Shown here piece by piece: positions 43,813-54,482 of a stretch of 64,000 nucleotides of DNA (the stretch's first letter is position 1; every line of letters begins with the position of its first letter). Source of the stretch: Desulfosarcina sp. (lineage in GTDB: Bacteria > Desulfobacterota > Desulfobacteria > Desulfobacterales > Desulfosarcinaceae); assembly GCA_014237405.1 (NCBI GenBank), contig JABZFO010000191.1, positions 1 to 64,000 on the forward strand, given 5' to 3'. Position numbers and translations under genes: made by a program. The notes under the pieces were generated by a model. That model was not told the DNA's origin, ran no database searches, and was given only the letters and a program-made list of their open reading frames with translations.

Positions 43813-46167
43813 TCAATTGTCGGCAGGGACTTCAAGCGGGTTATCAGTGGGTGCGGCTGCCAGTTGTTCCCGCAATGCCATGCCGATCTGCTCCAGGCGG
43901 TAGGGTTTTTTAATATACCGGCCGGCGCCTAAACGCTGGGCTTCCAGCACACGCTCCGATTCGGAAAAGCCGCTGGTGATGATGGCTTTCTGTCCTGGCG
44001 CGATAGCCAGAATCTGCCGATAGGTTTCAAGGCCGTCCATCTCGGGCGCCATGATCATATCCAGAACCAGGATATCCGCCGGGGTCTGCCGGATGTATTG
44101 AACCGCTTCCTCACCACCGGCAACCGTATCCACTCGGTAATCCAGGCGTTTGAGCATGAATGCGGCCAGGTCACGTTGCTCTTTGATGTCATCCACCACG
44201 AGCACCAACTCGCCGTCACCGCGATAGCGATCGATGGGAAGCTCATCAACCGCCTTTTCCATATCCTGCCGGGTAATGGGGAAATAAAGGTCAAATACGG
44301 TCCCCTGGCCTTCTATGCTGCTGGCATCGATGAAACCGCTGTGATCTTTCACGGTGCCCCACACCACCGCCATTCCCAGGCCGGTTCCGCTCCGGCCCAT
44401 TTCCTTTTTCGTATAAAAGGGCTCGAAGATCCGTTCCAGGTCCTGGGCCGGGATGCCGATGCCGATGTCGGCTACCCGCAGCAGCACATAATCACCTTCC
44501 GGCACGGTTTCGAATCCGTGCAACGGGCGGTCCACATAGCAGTTCTGGGTGCTTAACGTGATCTCACCGCCATCGGGCATCGCTTCGGCAGCGTTGGTGA
44601 CCAGGTTCATAACGGTTTTCCCCAGATGTACCGGAGAGCCGACAATGTTGAACACCGCCGGAGCCAGATCTGAATGAATCGTCACTTGGGGATGGACAGA
44701 TTTGAGCTTGGCCAGTTCCGGGCTGTCTAAATAGTCCTGAACAATGAGGTTCAAACCGATGACGTCGGTAACGGCCACCCCCCGCCGCGCCAGGGTCAGC
44801 ATATCCTGAACAATGGCCGCTGCTTTTTCACCGGATTTTTTAATGGTTTCGACGATAGTGCGCACCTCGCTGCCCTCGGGAATATCCATGAGCAGGAGTT
44901 CCGGGTAGCCCACCAGACCCGAAAGAATGTTGTTCAGATCGTGGGCCACCCCGCCGGCTAGAGCGCCGATGGCCTCCATTTTCTGCGCCCGCTGGAGTCG
45001 CGCCTCCATCTCCTTCATCGCGGTGATATCCGTGGCCACCTGGAGCCGGACAATGCGGCCGTCATCCCACACGATGGCACGGGCATAGATGATATACCAG
45101 CGGCCATTGACCGAATTTTTTTCTTCCCAGGAATAGCTCTCCCCCGACCGACCGTTTTCGTCCAGCAACAGGTGGTTCTTGCACTGGCGGCAGGGTGTAT
45201 CCTGCCCCAGTATCGCTTTGTGGCAGTTTTTACCCACAATATAATCGCCATAAGTCTGTTTCATATGGCGGTTGGCCAGCATAATGGTGTGGGTTTCGAT
45301 ATCCGACACATGGATATCCGCATCAATACTGTCAAGAATGGATGCGAGCCGTTCGTGACTGGCCCGGACCCGCCCCTCGGCCTGTTTTCTCTCCAAGACC
45401 TCTTTATTCAGATCCCGGTTGATTCGTTGAAGCGCTACAGTGCGTTCTTCCACCCGTTTTTCAAGGTTCAGGTTGATATCGTCCGTTTTTCTTTTCTCTT
45501 TTTCCAGCAGGTAGTTCAGGAAAAAGCTTTTGCGCTGGTGGGTTTCGATGGAATAGCAGATGAGCATCCCCAGGAGATTGATCCCCAGAAAATGGGCACC
45601 GTAAATCAACTGGATGACACTCGTGGCTTCCATCAGCCACGTCATGGCTCCCTGAAAGCCGCAAACCACCAATATGCCGGCAAAAGAGGCGGTGATAAAC
45701 CGAGCATGGATAAAGGTGTACCCAAAAAAGACACAAAAGATGGTTCCAACCCCGTAATAATATGACTCCGGAGCTGGGGTAATCACAACCATGGCCACAT
45801 AGGCAAATCCGGTGACCAGAATGTAAATGGCATTGATCGACTGCCAAAACCGCCGGTAGACATCGGTGTATGAGAAGACCAGCCCCACCAGAAAAACGGG
45901 GCACACCAGTACATATCGGATGAACCACAACTGGTGTTTTTGTTCTGGAAACACATAGGCATCAAGAACGCCGAATATGCTGAAAAAGAGAATTGAGTAT
46001 AGTTTGCACCGCCGCACATGATCAAGGGAGTTTGCAAAATAGGCTCTTCGGAAGGGTTGTTCGAGGTATTTGTCACTTCCCGCAAAGGCCAGGGTCAACG
46101 GGTTGAGGCTGACCCGAAGCATGCTGTAGGGAATGGCGTCGTCAATTTTGTTCTGTGTCGGGTTCAT
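43813..46167 (-). CDS. Membrane PAS hybrid histidine kinase with receiver
   Basis: multi-TM N-terminus, PAS with CHK-X8-C-X2-C, GALAGGVAHDLNNILSG, GTGLGMAVVWG, receiver LVVDDIKEQRD / VLDMIMAPEMDG. Confidence 0.9.
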   Translation of the reverse strand: MNPTQNKIDDAIPYSMLRVSLNPLTLAFAGSDKYLEQPFRRAYFANSLDHVRRCKLYSILFFSIFGVLDAYVFPEQKHQLWFIRYVLVCPVFLVGLVFSYTDVYRRFWQSINAIYILVTGFAYVAMVVITPAPESYYYGVGTIFCVFFGYTFIHARFITASFAGILVVCGFQGAMTWLMEATSVIQLIYGAHFLGINLLGMLICYSIETHQRKSFFLNYLLEKEKRKTDDINLNLEKRVEERTVALQRINRDLNKEVLERKQAEGRVRASHERLASILDSIDADIHVSDIETHTIMLANRHMKQTYGDYIVGKNCHKAILGQDTPCRQCKNHLLLDENGRSGESYSWEEKNSVNGRWYIIYARAIVWDDGRIVRLQVATDITAMKEMEARLQRAQKMEAIGALAGGVAHDLNNILSGLVGYPELLLMDIPEGSEVRTIVETIKKSGEKAAAIVQDMLTLARRGVAVTDVIGLNLIVQDYLDSPELAKLKSVHPQVTIHSDLAPAVFNIVGSPVHLGKTVMNLVTNAAEAMPDGGEITLSTQNCYVDRPLHGFETVPEGDYVLLRVADIGIGIPAQDLERIFEPFYTKKEMGRSGTGLGMAVVWGTVKDHSGFIDASSIEGQGTVFDLYFPITRQDMEKAVDELPIDRYRGDGELVLVVDDIKEQRDLAAFMLKRLDYRVDTVAGGEEAVQYIRQTPADILVLDMIMAPEMDGLETYRQILAIAPGQKAIITSGFSESERVLEAQRLGAGRYIKKPYRLEQIGMALREQLAAAPTDNPLEVPADN

Positions 46168-46249
46168 GGGTCACCGTCGGTACGCGCGCAACCAATCGGG
46201 GTAGAGGGAAACGGAAAAGGGCAGGTTTAATGGAGTGACTCAAATCGGC

Positions 46250-47665
46250 TCATGTTCTCAACTGGTCAGCAGCAGAAGGCAAACAGAGGGTGAAGACGCT
46301 TCCTTTTCCAGGTGTGCTCTCGACATCGATTTCGCCGCCATGGGCACGGGCAATAGTCCTTGCCAGGCTCAACCCCAACCCGGAGCCACCGGTTGCCCGG
46401 CTTTGGTCACATCGAAAGAACCGGTTGAAAATTTTCAGCTGCTCTTCAGTATCGATGCCAGCGCCACTATCTTTTATGGAAACGTTAATCCTTTCAATAT
46501 CTTTCATATCACGAAACGCTCGAATGTCAATATTTCCCGGTGCCGGTGTATACTTGATCGCATTGTCCACAAGATTGGCCATCGCCCGTTGAAGCATTTT
46601 CAGATCCCCTTCCACCATCAGGGTATCAGCTGTTTCGCAGGTCAGGGAAAGCCCCTTGTCTTCAGCCAGGGGGGCAAAAAGCGCCACCGCACCACGGACC
46701 ACGTCTGCCATGTTCACCGGCCCCATGGCAGCGTCTCCGACACCGGCATCGGTTTTGGAGATCATCAGCATGGTGTTGATCATATCCAGCAGCCGGTCAC
46801 ACTCTTCGATGGTGCTGCCGGCCAGGGTCAGGTCATCCCCGCCGTTGGATGCACCGGAGAGGCTGATTTCAGCCATCCCGCGAATCCGCGCCACCGGGCT
46901 TTTCAGATCATGGGCAATATTATCGCCCATCTCACGCATTCCGGCAATCAGTTTTTCGATGCGATCCAGCATTTGATTGAAGGTCACCGCCAGCCGGTCT
47001 ATCTCCTCGTGGCGCGCCATGACCGGAACCCGCCGGCCAAGGTCGGATTCGGAAATCTGTCGGGCCGTACGGGTGACCGCTTCTACACCAGAAAGGGCCC
47101 GCCTGGCCATAAACCAGCCCACCAGGACCGCAGTCAGAATCAGCCCGGACATGGTTATAAGAAAGATTTTCTTAAAAATAGCAATAAAAGCCGTGTCGTT
47201 TTCCATGGAATAGCCCAACTGAACAACGACCCCCCTGCCGATGATACCGTACGCGATGCGCACCCGATCCGGCCGACCGGAGATGGTCAGGGTTTCATAG
47301 ACCCGCGAACGGCCCTCAACCAGCTGGCCGACGGCATTCCGGTTGAGCCCGATCTCCTGCCAGTAGGACATGTTGGACGAAGAAAAAGCCACGCCACTGG
47401 CATACAACAGGCGGAAAAAAATCTTTTTCTCACCGGCGGCCTGGGATTCGATCAGCGCAGCGGCCTTGACCTCCTCAACTCCCTGAAGGTTATAAATAGC
47501 CTCAAATTCTGAGATCTTCTCGGAAAGGCGGCTGTCCAGACGATGCTTCAGGTTGGTGGCAATCAATACATAAAAGAAAAAAAACGCCATGCAGGAGGAT
47601 AAGGAGAAGATGATCCCATACCATAAGGTCAACCGGAAGGAGAGGGTTCGAGGCAGTTTAATCAT
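46250..47665 (-). CDS. HAMP sensor histidine kinase (OmpR-partner type)
   Basis: two TMs, HAMP, NIAHDLKSPVARIRG, GSGLGLSLARTIARAHGG. Confidence 0.92.
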   Translation of the reverse strand: MIKLPRTLSFRLTLWYGIIFSLSSCMAFFFFYVLIATNLKHRLDSRLSEKISEFEAIYNLQGVEEVKAAALIESQAAGEKKIFFRLLYASGVAFSSSNMSYWQEIGLNRNAVGQLVEGRSRVYETLTISGRPDRVRIAYGIIGRGVVVQLGYSMENDTAFIAIFKKIFLITMSGLILTAVLVGWFMARRALSGVEAVTRTARQISESDLGRRVPVMARHEEIDRLAVTFNQMLDRIEKLIAGMREMGDNIAHDLKSPVARIRGMAEISLSGASNGGDDLTLAGSTIEECDRLLDMINTMLMISKTDAGVGDAAMGPVNMADVVRGAVALFAPLAEDKGLSLTCETADTLMVEGDLKMLQRAMANLVDNAIKYTPAPGNIDIRAFRDMKDIERINVSIKDSGAGIDTEEQLKIFNRFFRCDQSRATGGSGLGLSLARTIARAHGGEIDVESTPGKGSVFTLCLPSAADQLRT

Positions 47666-48270
47666 TCTGGCGAAGGGCATAACCCACCCCGCGAACCGTG
47701 TGGATTGGTCTGCGGATCGAAATGATAATCCCAGACATGTTCCATGATCATGGTTTTGGACACCACCCGGCCGGCGTTGCGCATCAGGTATTCCAGCAGG
47801 GAGTACTCCAGAGGTTGCAGATCGATCTTAACGCCCCCGCGGCGAACTTCCCGCGTCAGCATATCGATGGTCAGGTCCCCGAACGACAGCCGGGTAGGCT
47901 CTTTCGCCCCGGTGGCACGCCGGATCAACGCCTGGACCCGGGCCAGCAATTCCGAGAAGGCAAATGGTTTACTCAGATAGTCGTCACCGCCGGTCTGAAG
48001 GCCTCTGACCCGGTCATCGATGGACCCTTTGGCGCTAAGGATGATCACCGGTGTCATCACTTTTTCTCGACGCATTCGCGCAATAAGCGAAAGGCCGTCC
48101 ACCCCGGGCAACATGATGTCCACCACCGCGGCATCATAAGGTTCAAAAAGGGCAAGATCCAATCCGGTGTTGCCGTCCGGCGCATGATCCACCGCAAATC
48201 CTTCCGCCTTGAATCCTTTTTTCACGAAAGAGGCGATTTTTTCGTCGTCTTCAACCAGTAAGAGCCGCAT
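47658..48270 (-). pseudogene. OmpR/PhoB-family response regulator, C-terminal winged helix interrupted by a short deletion and frameshift
   Basis: receiver intact (LLVEDDEKIAS, AVVDIMLPGVDG); ...EHVWDYHFDPQTN then out of frame; IHTVRGVGYALRQND* present in another frame (stop 47658-47660); DNA-recognition helix segment missing. Confidence 0.85.
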
Positions 48271-48693
48271 CGTTTTTTCCCGGAGACAGAATGGATAGCC
48301 GAGTTATACTTATTTCAAACCGCACCTAGGTTAAAACTATTAAGTTACTGAGAATATAGCCGAGTCAACGCTCCTTGGCAAGCCGGATAACAGTGGCAAG
48401 TTTCTGAGTTCGTGCATCTGTTATCTGACCGTCAAATTTCTTGACAAAATCAATGGCCGCTGAGACATTGGGCACCAACCTGAACGGCAGTTAGGGCCTC
48501 GGAAAACTGGGAGAAAAATGATGAAAAAAAGAATGTCCCTTCGACCCTTCGCTGATGACGCTGTCCTTTTTGCACTACCCGGACTACGGCTACATCCTGA
48601 TCGACCTGGATTACGATGGACATGACGATGCCCAATTTACCTTGGAAGACACGACATATCTGAAACCTCGATTCTTTGGAAAGGATTATTTCA

Positions 48694-49098
48694 ATGGCAC
48701 TTCAAGATAAGCTGAAAGACGATCTGAAATCAGCCATGAAGGCCCGGGACGAGACTAAAAAAGGTACGCTCCGGGTTGTCATGGGAGAAATGGCTCGCTC
48801 GGATAAAAAACAACTCACGGATGATGAAATCATCAAGATATTTAAAAAACTGATCAAATCGGAAAAGGAGATGCTGGAAAAGAGCGGGCAGGGGGAAACA
48901 TCGCCTTTTATCGACATCATCGAGACTTACCTGCCCAAAATGGCCACGGAAGATGAGATCCGCCGGTGGATCGCCGCCAACATCGATTTTTCCGTCTACA
49001 AGAACAGAATCCAAGCCATGGGCACCATCATGGCCCACTTCGGTGCTTCGGCCGACGGAAATATCGTCAAACAGGTGCTTCAGAATTTTTCCGCCTGA
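48694..49098 (+). CDS. GatB/YqeY-domain protein
   Basis: LKDDLKSAMKARDETKKGTLRVVMGEM; YLPKMATEDEIRRWI. Confidence 0.9.
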   Translation: MALQDKLKDDLKSAMKARDETKKGTLRVVMGEMARSDKKQLTDDEIIKIFKKLIKSEKEMLEKSGQGETSPFIDIIETYLPKMATEDEIRRWIAANIDFSVYKNRIQAMGTIMAHFGASADGNIVKQVLQNFSA

Positions 49099-50343
49099 CT
49101 ACCCGATCAGAATCCCCACCACTGCACCAGTCATGCAAGTGGCCAGGGTGCCGGCCACCACTGACCGCAGGCCCAGGGCAACGATCTCGCTGCGCCGACC
49201 CGGGGCCATGGTGCCCATGCCTCCAATCATGATTCCCAGACTGCCGGGGTTGGCGAACCCGCACATGGCATAGGTCATAATAAGTATGCTGCGGTCACTG
49301 AGTGTACCCGGTGAAAGGCGGCTGAGTTCAAGATAGGCCAGAAATTCATTGAGAATGGTTTTAACGCCCATAAGGCGGCCGGCGGCCGGGGCCTCCTGCC
49401 AGGGCACCCCCATGAGCCATACGATGGGCGTCATCACACCCCCAAAAACCCGCTGGAGGGTGATGGGTCGGCCACCCATGTCGGGTAAAATCCCCAACAG
49501 CGTGTTGACCAGATGAACCAGCGCCACCAGCACCACCAGCATGGCGATAATATTGACCAGCAGTTCAACGCCCTGGAGGGTGCCCCGGGTGACGGCGTCC
49601 ATGCTGCCGGCATCCGGATGTTCCACCACCAGTTCGCCGCCGGTGGGAAAACCGGTTTCGGGAACCATGATCTTTGCCACGGTAACGGCGGCCGGTACGC
49701 TGATGATGGAGGCGGTGAGAATATGGCCCATGATACCGGGAATGACCTCGCCCAGGATACTGGCGTACAACACCATCACCGTACCGGCAATGGTTGCCAT
49801 ACCCGCCGTCATCAAGGTAAACAGCTCACTGCGGGTCATCTTCTCCAGGTAAGGACGCACAAACAGTGGGGACTCCACCATGCCCACAAATACGTTGGCC
49901 GATACTCCGAGGCCTTCGGCGCCCCCCAGCCCCATGGTTTTTCGTAAACACCAGGAAAAGCCTCTGACCACTATTGGAAGAATGCGCCAGTGGAACAGCA
50001 GGGCCGACAGGGCGCTGATCACCAAAACTAGGGGCATTACCCGAAACGCCAGGATAAATGCGGCGCCAGGATAGGCCTCGGCAAAGGGCAGTTCGGCGCC
50101 CCCAAGGTAGCCGAAGACAAATGCCGTACCGGCCGTGGTTGCCGCCTCCAGGGCCATGACCCCATTGTTCAGGACCAAGAAAAATTGCCTGAAAACCGGC
50201 AGCTTCAGCAGGATCAGGCCGGTGATCAGCTGGGCGCCGATGCCCACGGCAACCATTTTCAGCGATACCTGTTTGCGATTTTCACCCATCAGCCAGGCCA
50301 AAAGGAGAAAAACCGCCAGCCCGGCCGATCCCTGTAAAGCCAT
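49099..50343 (-). CDS. NupC-family nucleoside transporter
   Basis: NVFVGMVESPLFVRPYLEKMTRSELFTLMTAGMATIAGTVM; MTYAMCGFANPGSLGIMIGG. Confidence 0.9.
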   Translation of the reverse strand: MALQGSAGLAVFLLLAWLMGENRKQVSLKMVAVGIGAQLITGLILLKLPVFRQFFLVLNNGVMALEAATTAGTAFVFGYLGGAELPFAEAYPGAAFILAFRVMPLVLVISALSALLFHWRILPIVVRGFSWCLRKTMGLGGAEGLGVSANVFVGMVESPLFVRPYLEKMTRSELFTLMTAGMATIAGTVMVLYASILGEVIPGIMGHILTASIISVPAAVTVAKIMVPETGFPTGGELVVEHPDAGSMDAVTRGTLQGVELLVNIIAMLVVLVALVHLVNTLLGILPDMGGRPITLQRVFGGVMTPIVWLMGVPWQEAPAAGRLMGVKTILNEFLAYLELSRLSPGTLSDRSILIMTYAMCGFANPGSLGIMIGGMGTMAPGRRSEIVALGLRSVVAGTLATCMTGAVVGILIG

Positions 50344-50400
50344 GGATTCTGTCTCCCAGTCGTCTGTTCTATTGTGGTACCCGCCCTAGGGTCGCGACCC

Positions 50401-50658
50401 TTAACCGCCGTCCCGGATCAGTACCTTCGCAACCTGGATGTCGTAAGCCCGGTTGGGATCAAACCGCCCCCGTTTCTCGTACAGCTCCTGGGCCTGTTGA
50501 ATAGCGCCATAGGGAACCCACCCGTGATCATTCCAGATGCTGGGATCGTCTTCGTTTTTCATTCTGAATTCAACCTCCCCGCTTTTCTCGCGCACATACA
50601 TGCGCACCCGTTTGTTATCAGGGAAGGGGTAGTAGTAGATACCGACTTTGTCTTTCAT
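50401..50658 (-). CDS. Conserved hypothetical protein
   Basis: 85 aa from MKDKVGIYYYPFPDNKRVRMYVRE. Confidence 0.45.
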   Translation of the reverse strand: MKDKVGIYYYPFPDNKRVRMYVREKSGEVEFRMKNEDDPSIWNDHGWVPYGAIQQAQELYEKRGRFDPNRAYDIQVAKVLIRDGG

Positions 50659-50760
50659 GCCGCTATTTGTCCTCCGATGATAGGGGATCCACCTGTTTTC
50701 CAATCCAGTCCAGAAAAGCGCCGTTGCCGCCGGATGCATCTATTTCGACGATACTCCTGC

Positions 50761-51162
50761 CTAAAAAAGACCGTTTTCCTTTAACACCAATGCGGCCTGC
50801 CTACCAATGCGGGTGACCCGGGTCAGGGCCTGGGTCAGGTGGTAAGCGGTCTCCTGTGGCACGCCGGAATTGATCATAACCAGCGCTTTATTAATCTTTT
50901 GTCCGATTTCATGCCAGCGTCTGTCACCGGTAATTCTGCCGGCCAGATCCGATTCATCGGCAACCATATGGGCGAGGGTTTTAAGCAGGGTCAGTCCCTG
51001 CTGCCGGCCCGGACCGTCCATGGCCGCCACTTGGTCGGAAACCTGGCAGATCCAGATCAACCCGGATTTGACTTTCTCGCTCTGGGCGTAAGCCGAGATG
51101 GCCTGTTTTACGTCGATCAGACGATCGCCTTTCGTTTCCTTCGGTTCATTACCTGTCACCAT
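50761..51162 (-). CDS. Conserved hypothetical protein
   Basis: 133 aa ORF, no family recognised. Confidence 0.45.
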   Translation of the reverse strand: MVTGNEPKETKGDRLIDVKQAISAYAQSEKVKSGLIWICQVSDQVAAMDGPGRQQGLTLLKTLAHMVADESDLAGRITGDRRWHEIGQKINKALVMINSGVPQETAYHLTQALTRVTRIGRQAALVLKENGLF

Positions 51163-51269
51163 ACGCCTGCCTTTGTGCCAACTTGAAGGTGTTCTAACGA
51201 ATATTTCACCTTTTTCAAAGTTTTTTCTTTTAAGAAATATGGTTCTGAGATAACTTTTCGGCTAAGCTA

Positions 51270-51480
51270 ACGTAACCGTTCACGGGTTCAGAGGTTCTGG
51301 GTTCAGAGGTTCAACCCATAATGAAGAAGGCCTGAGAACAGATCGATTTGAAAATATTGAGGCATGGCAGTCGGCCCGGGAGCTATCTTGCAAGGTCCAT
51401 GGCCTGACAAAGAAGGCCAATTTTGCTCGCGACATCAAATAAAAAAGCAACCCTGAACGGTGAACCCTTGAACGCCTACA
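51270..51480. repeat. Inverted GGTTCAG / GAACCCT arrays
   Basis: cgttcacgggttcagaggttctgggttcagaggttcaaccc ... caaccctgaacggtgaacccttgaacgcc. Confidence 0.8.
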
Positions 51481-51510
51481 AGCTAACAGCCACCCGTGGG
51501 AGTCGTCCGG

Positions 51511-53547
51511 ATGAACAAGCGGAGCCGATTGAAGCACCTTGCCCTGCCAGCTAAGGAATATCAGTTCAACGGAGCACTTCGTTTTGCCCTTGAAACTCCT
51601 GCAGCCGGCCACCGTCCGCCCCAGGACGTGCTGAGGGAAAGGGATCTTCAACTATCCGCCATTATTCAGGCTTTTGACGGTTTCGTGTATGTGTGCGCCA
51701 AAGACTATCGCGTGGAGTTCATGAATGAGCGGTTGATCCAACGAACGGGCTTTGACGGCACGGGGCAGCTTTGCCACAAGGTGTTGCACAACCTTGACAA
51801 GGTCTGCCCCTGGTGCTGCAACGACCGCGTATTCAGGGGGGAAACCGTTCGATGGGAAGTGAAGAGCCCCAAGGACCAGCGCTGGTATTATGTGATCGAC
51901 ACCCCCATATTTCACCCGGGCGGAACCATTTCCAAATTCGGCATGATCATCGACATTCACCAACGAAAGGAAGCCGAACAAGAGCTGGAACGGCACCGGC
52001 GCAATCTGGAAGAACTGGTTCGCTCCCGGACTCGGGACCTCACGCTGATCAACGAACACCTGATCAACGAAATCGAAGACCGAAAAAAGATCGAGAAAAC
52101 GTTGAGAGAAAGTCAAGAGCGGCACCGTATCATATTCGAAGGATCCCGGGATGCGATTTTCATCAGCGGTGCCGACGGTGCTATCCTGATTTTCAACCGC
52201 AGCGCCTCCCAGTTGACCGGATACCGGCCGGATGAGCTCAGAAAGCTTAAAATATTCGATCTATACGCCAAGGTGGACCCCGAACGGTACAGTGACTTCT
52301 TCAAACGTATCTGGGCCGGTCAATCCATCTCCGGCGAGGCAAAGATCGCCAGAAAAGACGGCCGCACCATCTACACGGAACTCAGCAGCCGGAAGATTGT
52401 GATCGCCGGCAAAGCCTGCGCCCATACTATCGCCAGGGATGTAACGGCTCGAAAAAAATCCGAAGCCGCCCTTCGCCGCAGCGAGGCAAAATACCGGGAG
52501 CTGGTCCAGAATACCAACAGCATTATCGTCCGCTATGATCCGTTGGGCCACATCACTTTTTTCAACGAATACGCCCGGAAATTTTTCGGATTTCCCGAGC
52601 AGGAGATCATCGGACTGAATATTCTGGGAAGCATTATTCCGTGGCGGTCATCCTCGGGACGGGATTATCGCTCCCTGATGATGGACTTCTTGAAACATCC
52701 GGAGCGATACCCCACCAATGAAATCGAAAATGTCCGTCGGGATGGATCGCGTGCCTGGATTGCCTGGAACAATAAGCCCATCCTGGACAAAACCGACCGG
52801 ATCGTTGAGATCTTGAGCGTCGGCGTCGATGTCACAAAGCGGAAACAGGCCCAGGAGCAGGTGCATATTCTCACCCACCAACTGATTAAAGCCCAGGAAA
52901 ATGAGCGTCTGAAAATATCCCGGGACCTGCACGACCACATTGCCCAGGATCTGTCCACCCTTAAAATCAGTTTGGAGACCTTGTTCAAAGATCAGCCCGC
53001 AGAAATCAGAAAAAAGGTTTCGCAACTCTCCGATATCCTGCAGCGGTCCATCGCATCGGTCAGGGACATGGCCTATGATCTGCGTCCCCCCGGCCTGGAT
53101 CAGTTGGGCCTGGTCAAAACACTTTACCTGTACTGTGAGGATTTCTCCAAATCCAGCGGTGTGAAAATCGATTTTGCGGCAGCCGGTGTGGACGAGTTGA
53201 ACCTGGAATATGAAACGGAGATCAACATCTACCGGTTGATCCAGGAAGCCTTGAACAACATCAAACGGCACGCCGACGCCAACCGGGTGACGATCCGGCT
53301 GGTTGCCTCATCGCCGGATATCGTTATCCGCATCAAAGACAACGGCAGAGGCTTTGACGTCATTGGCCGGCGAAAACAGGCACTGAAGGAGAAACGGATG
53401 GGCCTGCAAAGCATGGTGGAGCGGGTTCGTCTGTTGGAAGGAAAGATCGGTATCCAGTCCAGACCCAACAAAGGCACTTATATTTTAATTGAAATCCCCT
53501 TGAAGGAGAGAACCAGTGGCTTCCAGAAAGAGCATTCTGATTATTGA
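51511..53547 (+). CDS. PAS sensor histidine kinase (NarX/DegS-type HisKA_3)
   Basis: PAS repeats; ERLKISRDLHDHIAQDLSTLK; HATPase DNGRGFD; first PAS has CHK-X8-C-X2-C. Confidence 0.9.
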   Translation: MNKRSRLKHLALPAKEYQFNGALRFALETPAAGHRPPQDVLRERDLQLSAIIQAFDGFVYVCAKDYRVEFMNERLIQRTGFDGTGQLCHKVLHNLDKVCPWCCNDRVFRGETVRWEVKSPKDQRWYYVIDTPIFHPGGTISKFGMIIDIHQRKEAEQELERHRRNLEELVRSRTRDLTLINEHLINEIEDRKKIEKTLRESQERHRIIFEGSRDAIFISGADGAILIFNRSASQLTGYRPDELRKLKIFDLYAKVDPERYSDFFKRIWAGQSISGEAKIARKDGRTIYTELSSRKIVIAGKACAHTIARDVTARKKSEAALRRSEAKYRELVQNTNSIIVRYDPLGHITFFNEYARKFFGFPEQEIIGLNILGSIIPWRSSSGRDYRSLMMDFLKHPERYPTNEIENVRRDGSRAWIAWNNKPILDKTDRIVEILSVGVDVTKRKQAQEQVHILTHQLIKAQENERLKISRDLHDHIAQDLSTLKISLETLFKDQPAEIRKKVSQLSDILQRSIASVRDMAYDLRPPGLDQLGLVKTLYLYCEDFSKSSGVKIDFAAAGVDELNLEYETEINIYRLIQEALNNIKRHADANRVTIRLVASSPDIVIRIKDNGRGFDVIGRRKQALKEKRMGLQSMVERVRLLEGKIGIQSRPNKGTYILIEIPLKERTSGFQKEHSDY

Positions 53548-54193
53548 CGACCACCCGCTTTTCAGAGAAGGCCTTAAATCCATCATTGCCGGGGACCGCC
53601 ATTTCGTAGTCGAAGGCGAGGCCGGAAACGCACGCAATGGCTTTGCCATGGCCAAAAAAATCAAACCGGACGTGGCGCTGGTAGACATTTCGCTGCCCGA
53701 TGAGAGCGGTATGCAGTTGACCCGACGAATCCGGGAGGCGCTCCCGAATACCCGGGTGATGATTATCAGCATGCATTCGAAGATCGACTATATTGTTGAA
53801 GCCTTCCAGGCCGGTGCAACCGGCTATGTGGTCAAGGAATCCGCAGCCGGCAGGCTGGTGCAAGGTCTTCATGCCGTCACTGCAGGTGAGTATTTTCTGG
53901 ACAGCTCCATCTCTCACGAGGTGGTGGAGCGGCTGATGAAATCCCCGGTCCGCGAGGCGCGAGTGAATGATACGGACTATGGCCGCCTAACCCCCCGAGA
54001 ACAGGAAATTATGCGGATGCTGGCCGAAGGCCTCCCGAAATCAGAAATCGCCGACCGGCTTTGCATCAGCATCAAGACCGTTGAAAATCACCGGTCCAAC
54101 ATCATGAAGAAACTCGATCTGCACAGCGCCATGGATCTGGTGCGTTACGCCGCCAAGCTGGGACTCATCGATATCGACCTGTGGAAAGAGTAA
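53516..54193 (+). CDS. LuxR/NarL-family response regulator
   Basis: ILIIDDHPLFREGLKSII, ALVDISLPDESG, LTPREQEIMRMLAEGLPKSEIADRLCISIKTVENHRSNIMKKL; overlaps kinase gene. Confidence 0.95.
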   Translation: MASRKSILIIDDHPLFREGLKSIIAGDRHFVVEGEAGNARNGFAMAKKIKPDVALVDISLPDESGMQLTRRIREALPNTRVMIISMHSKIDYIVEAFQAGATGYVVKESAAGRLVQGLHAVTAGEYFLDSSISHEVVERLMKSPVREARVNDTDYGRLTPREQEIMRMLAEGLPKSEIADRLCISIKTVENHRSNIMKKLDLHSAMDLVRYAAKLGLIDIDLWKE

Positions 54194-54482
54194 ACACTAA
54201 CTTGTGCCTGATCCCCTTCTCACCCCCATATTTTCTCACGACTCGGGAATTTCTCCCAAGATGTGGTAAAAAAACCTATAAAAATGAGTCGTCTGCCCTA
54301 TAGACTTTTTGTTTTGTGCCGATAATATGGGTACAGTAGAAAAAAGTCGATAGTCTGAAAGGGGTGGAAAATCGACTGACTCTGCCAAGAAATCCAATGG
54401 CCAACAGAAAGGGAGGTTAACGGGTACCATCTTCTTTTAACATCCAATGGTGGTATGAATCATGCCATGAAAGGAGAACAAG

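Noticed and set aside
46235-47512. 425-aa + strand ORF
   Set aside because: Antisense to HAMP histidine kinase with complete motifs
54448-54463. Sigma-54 -24/-12 promoter TGGTATGAATCATGCC before the small Cys-rich ORF
   Set aside because: Spacing fits but TTGC is poorly matched and the leader is very short; too weak to list
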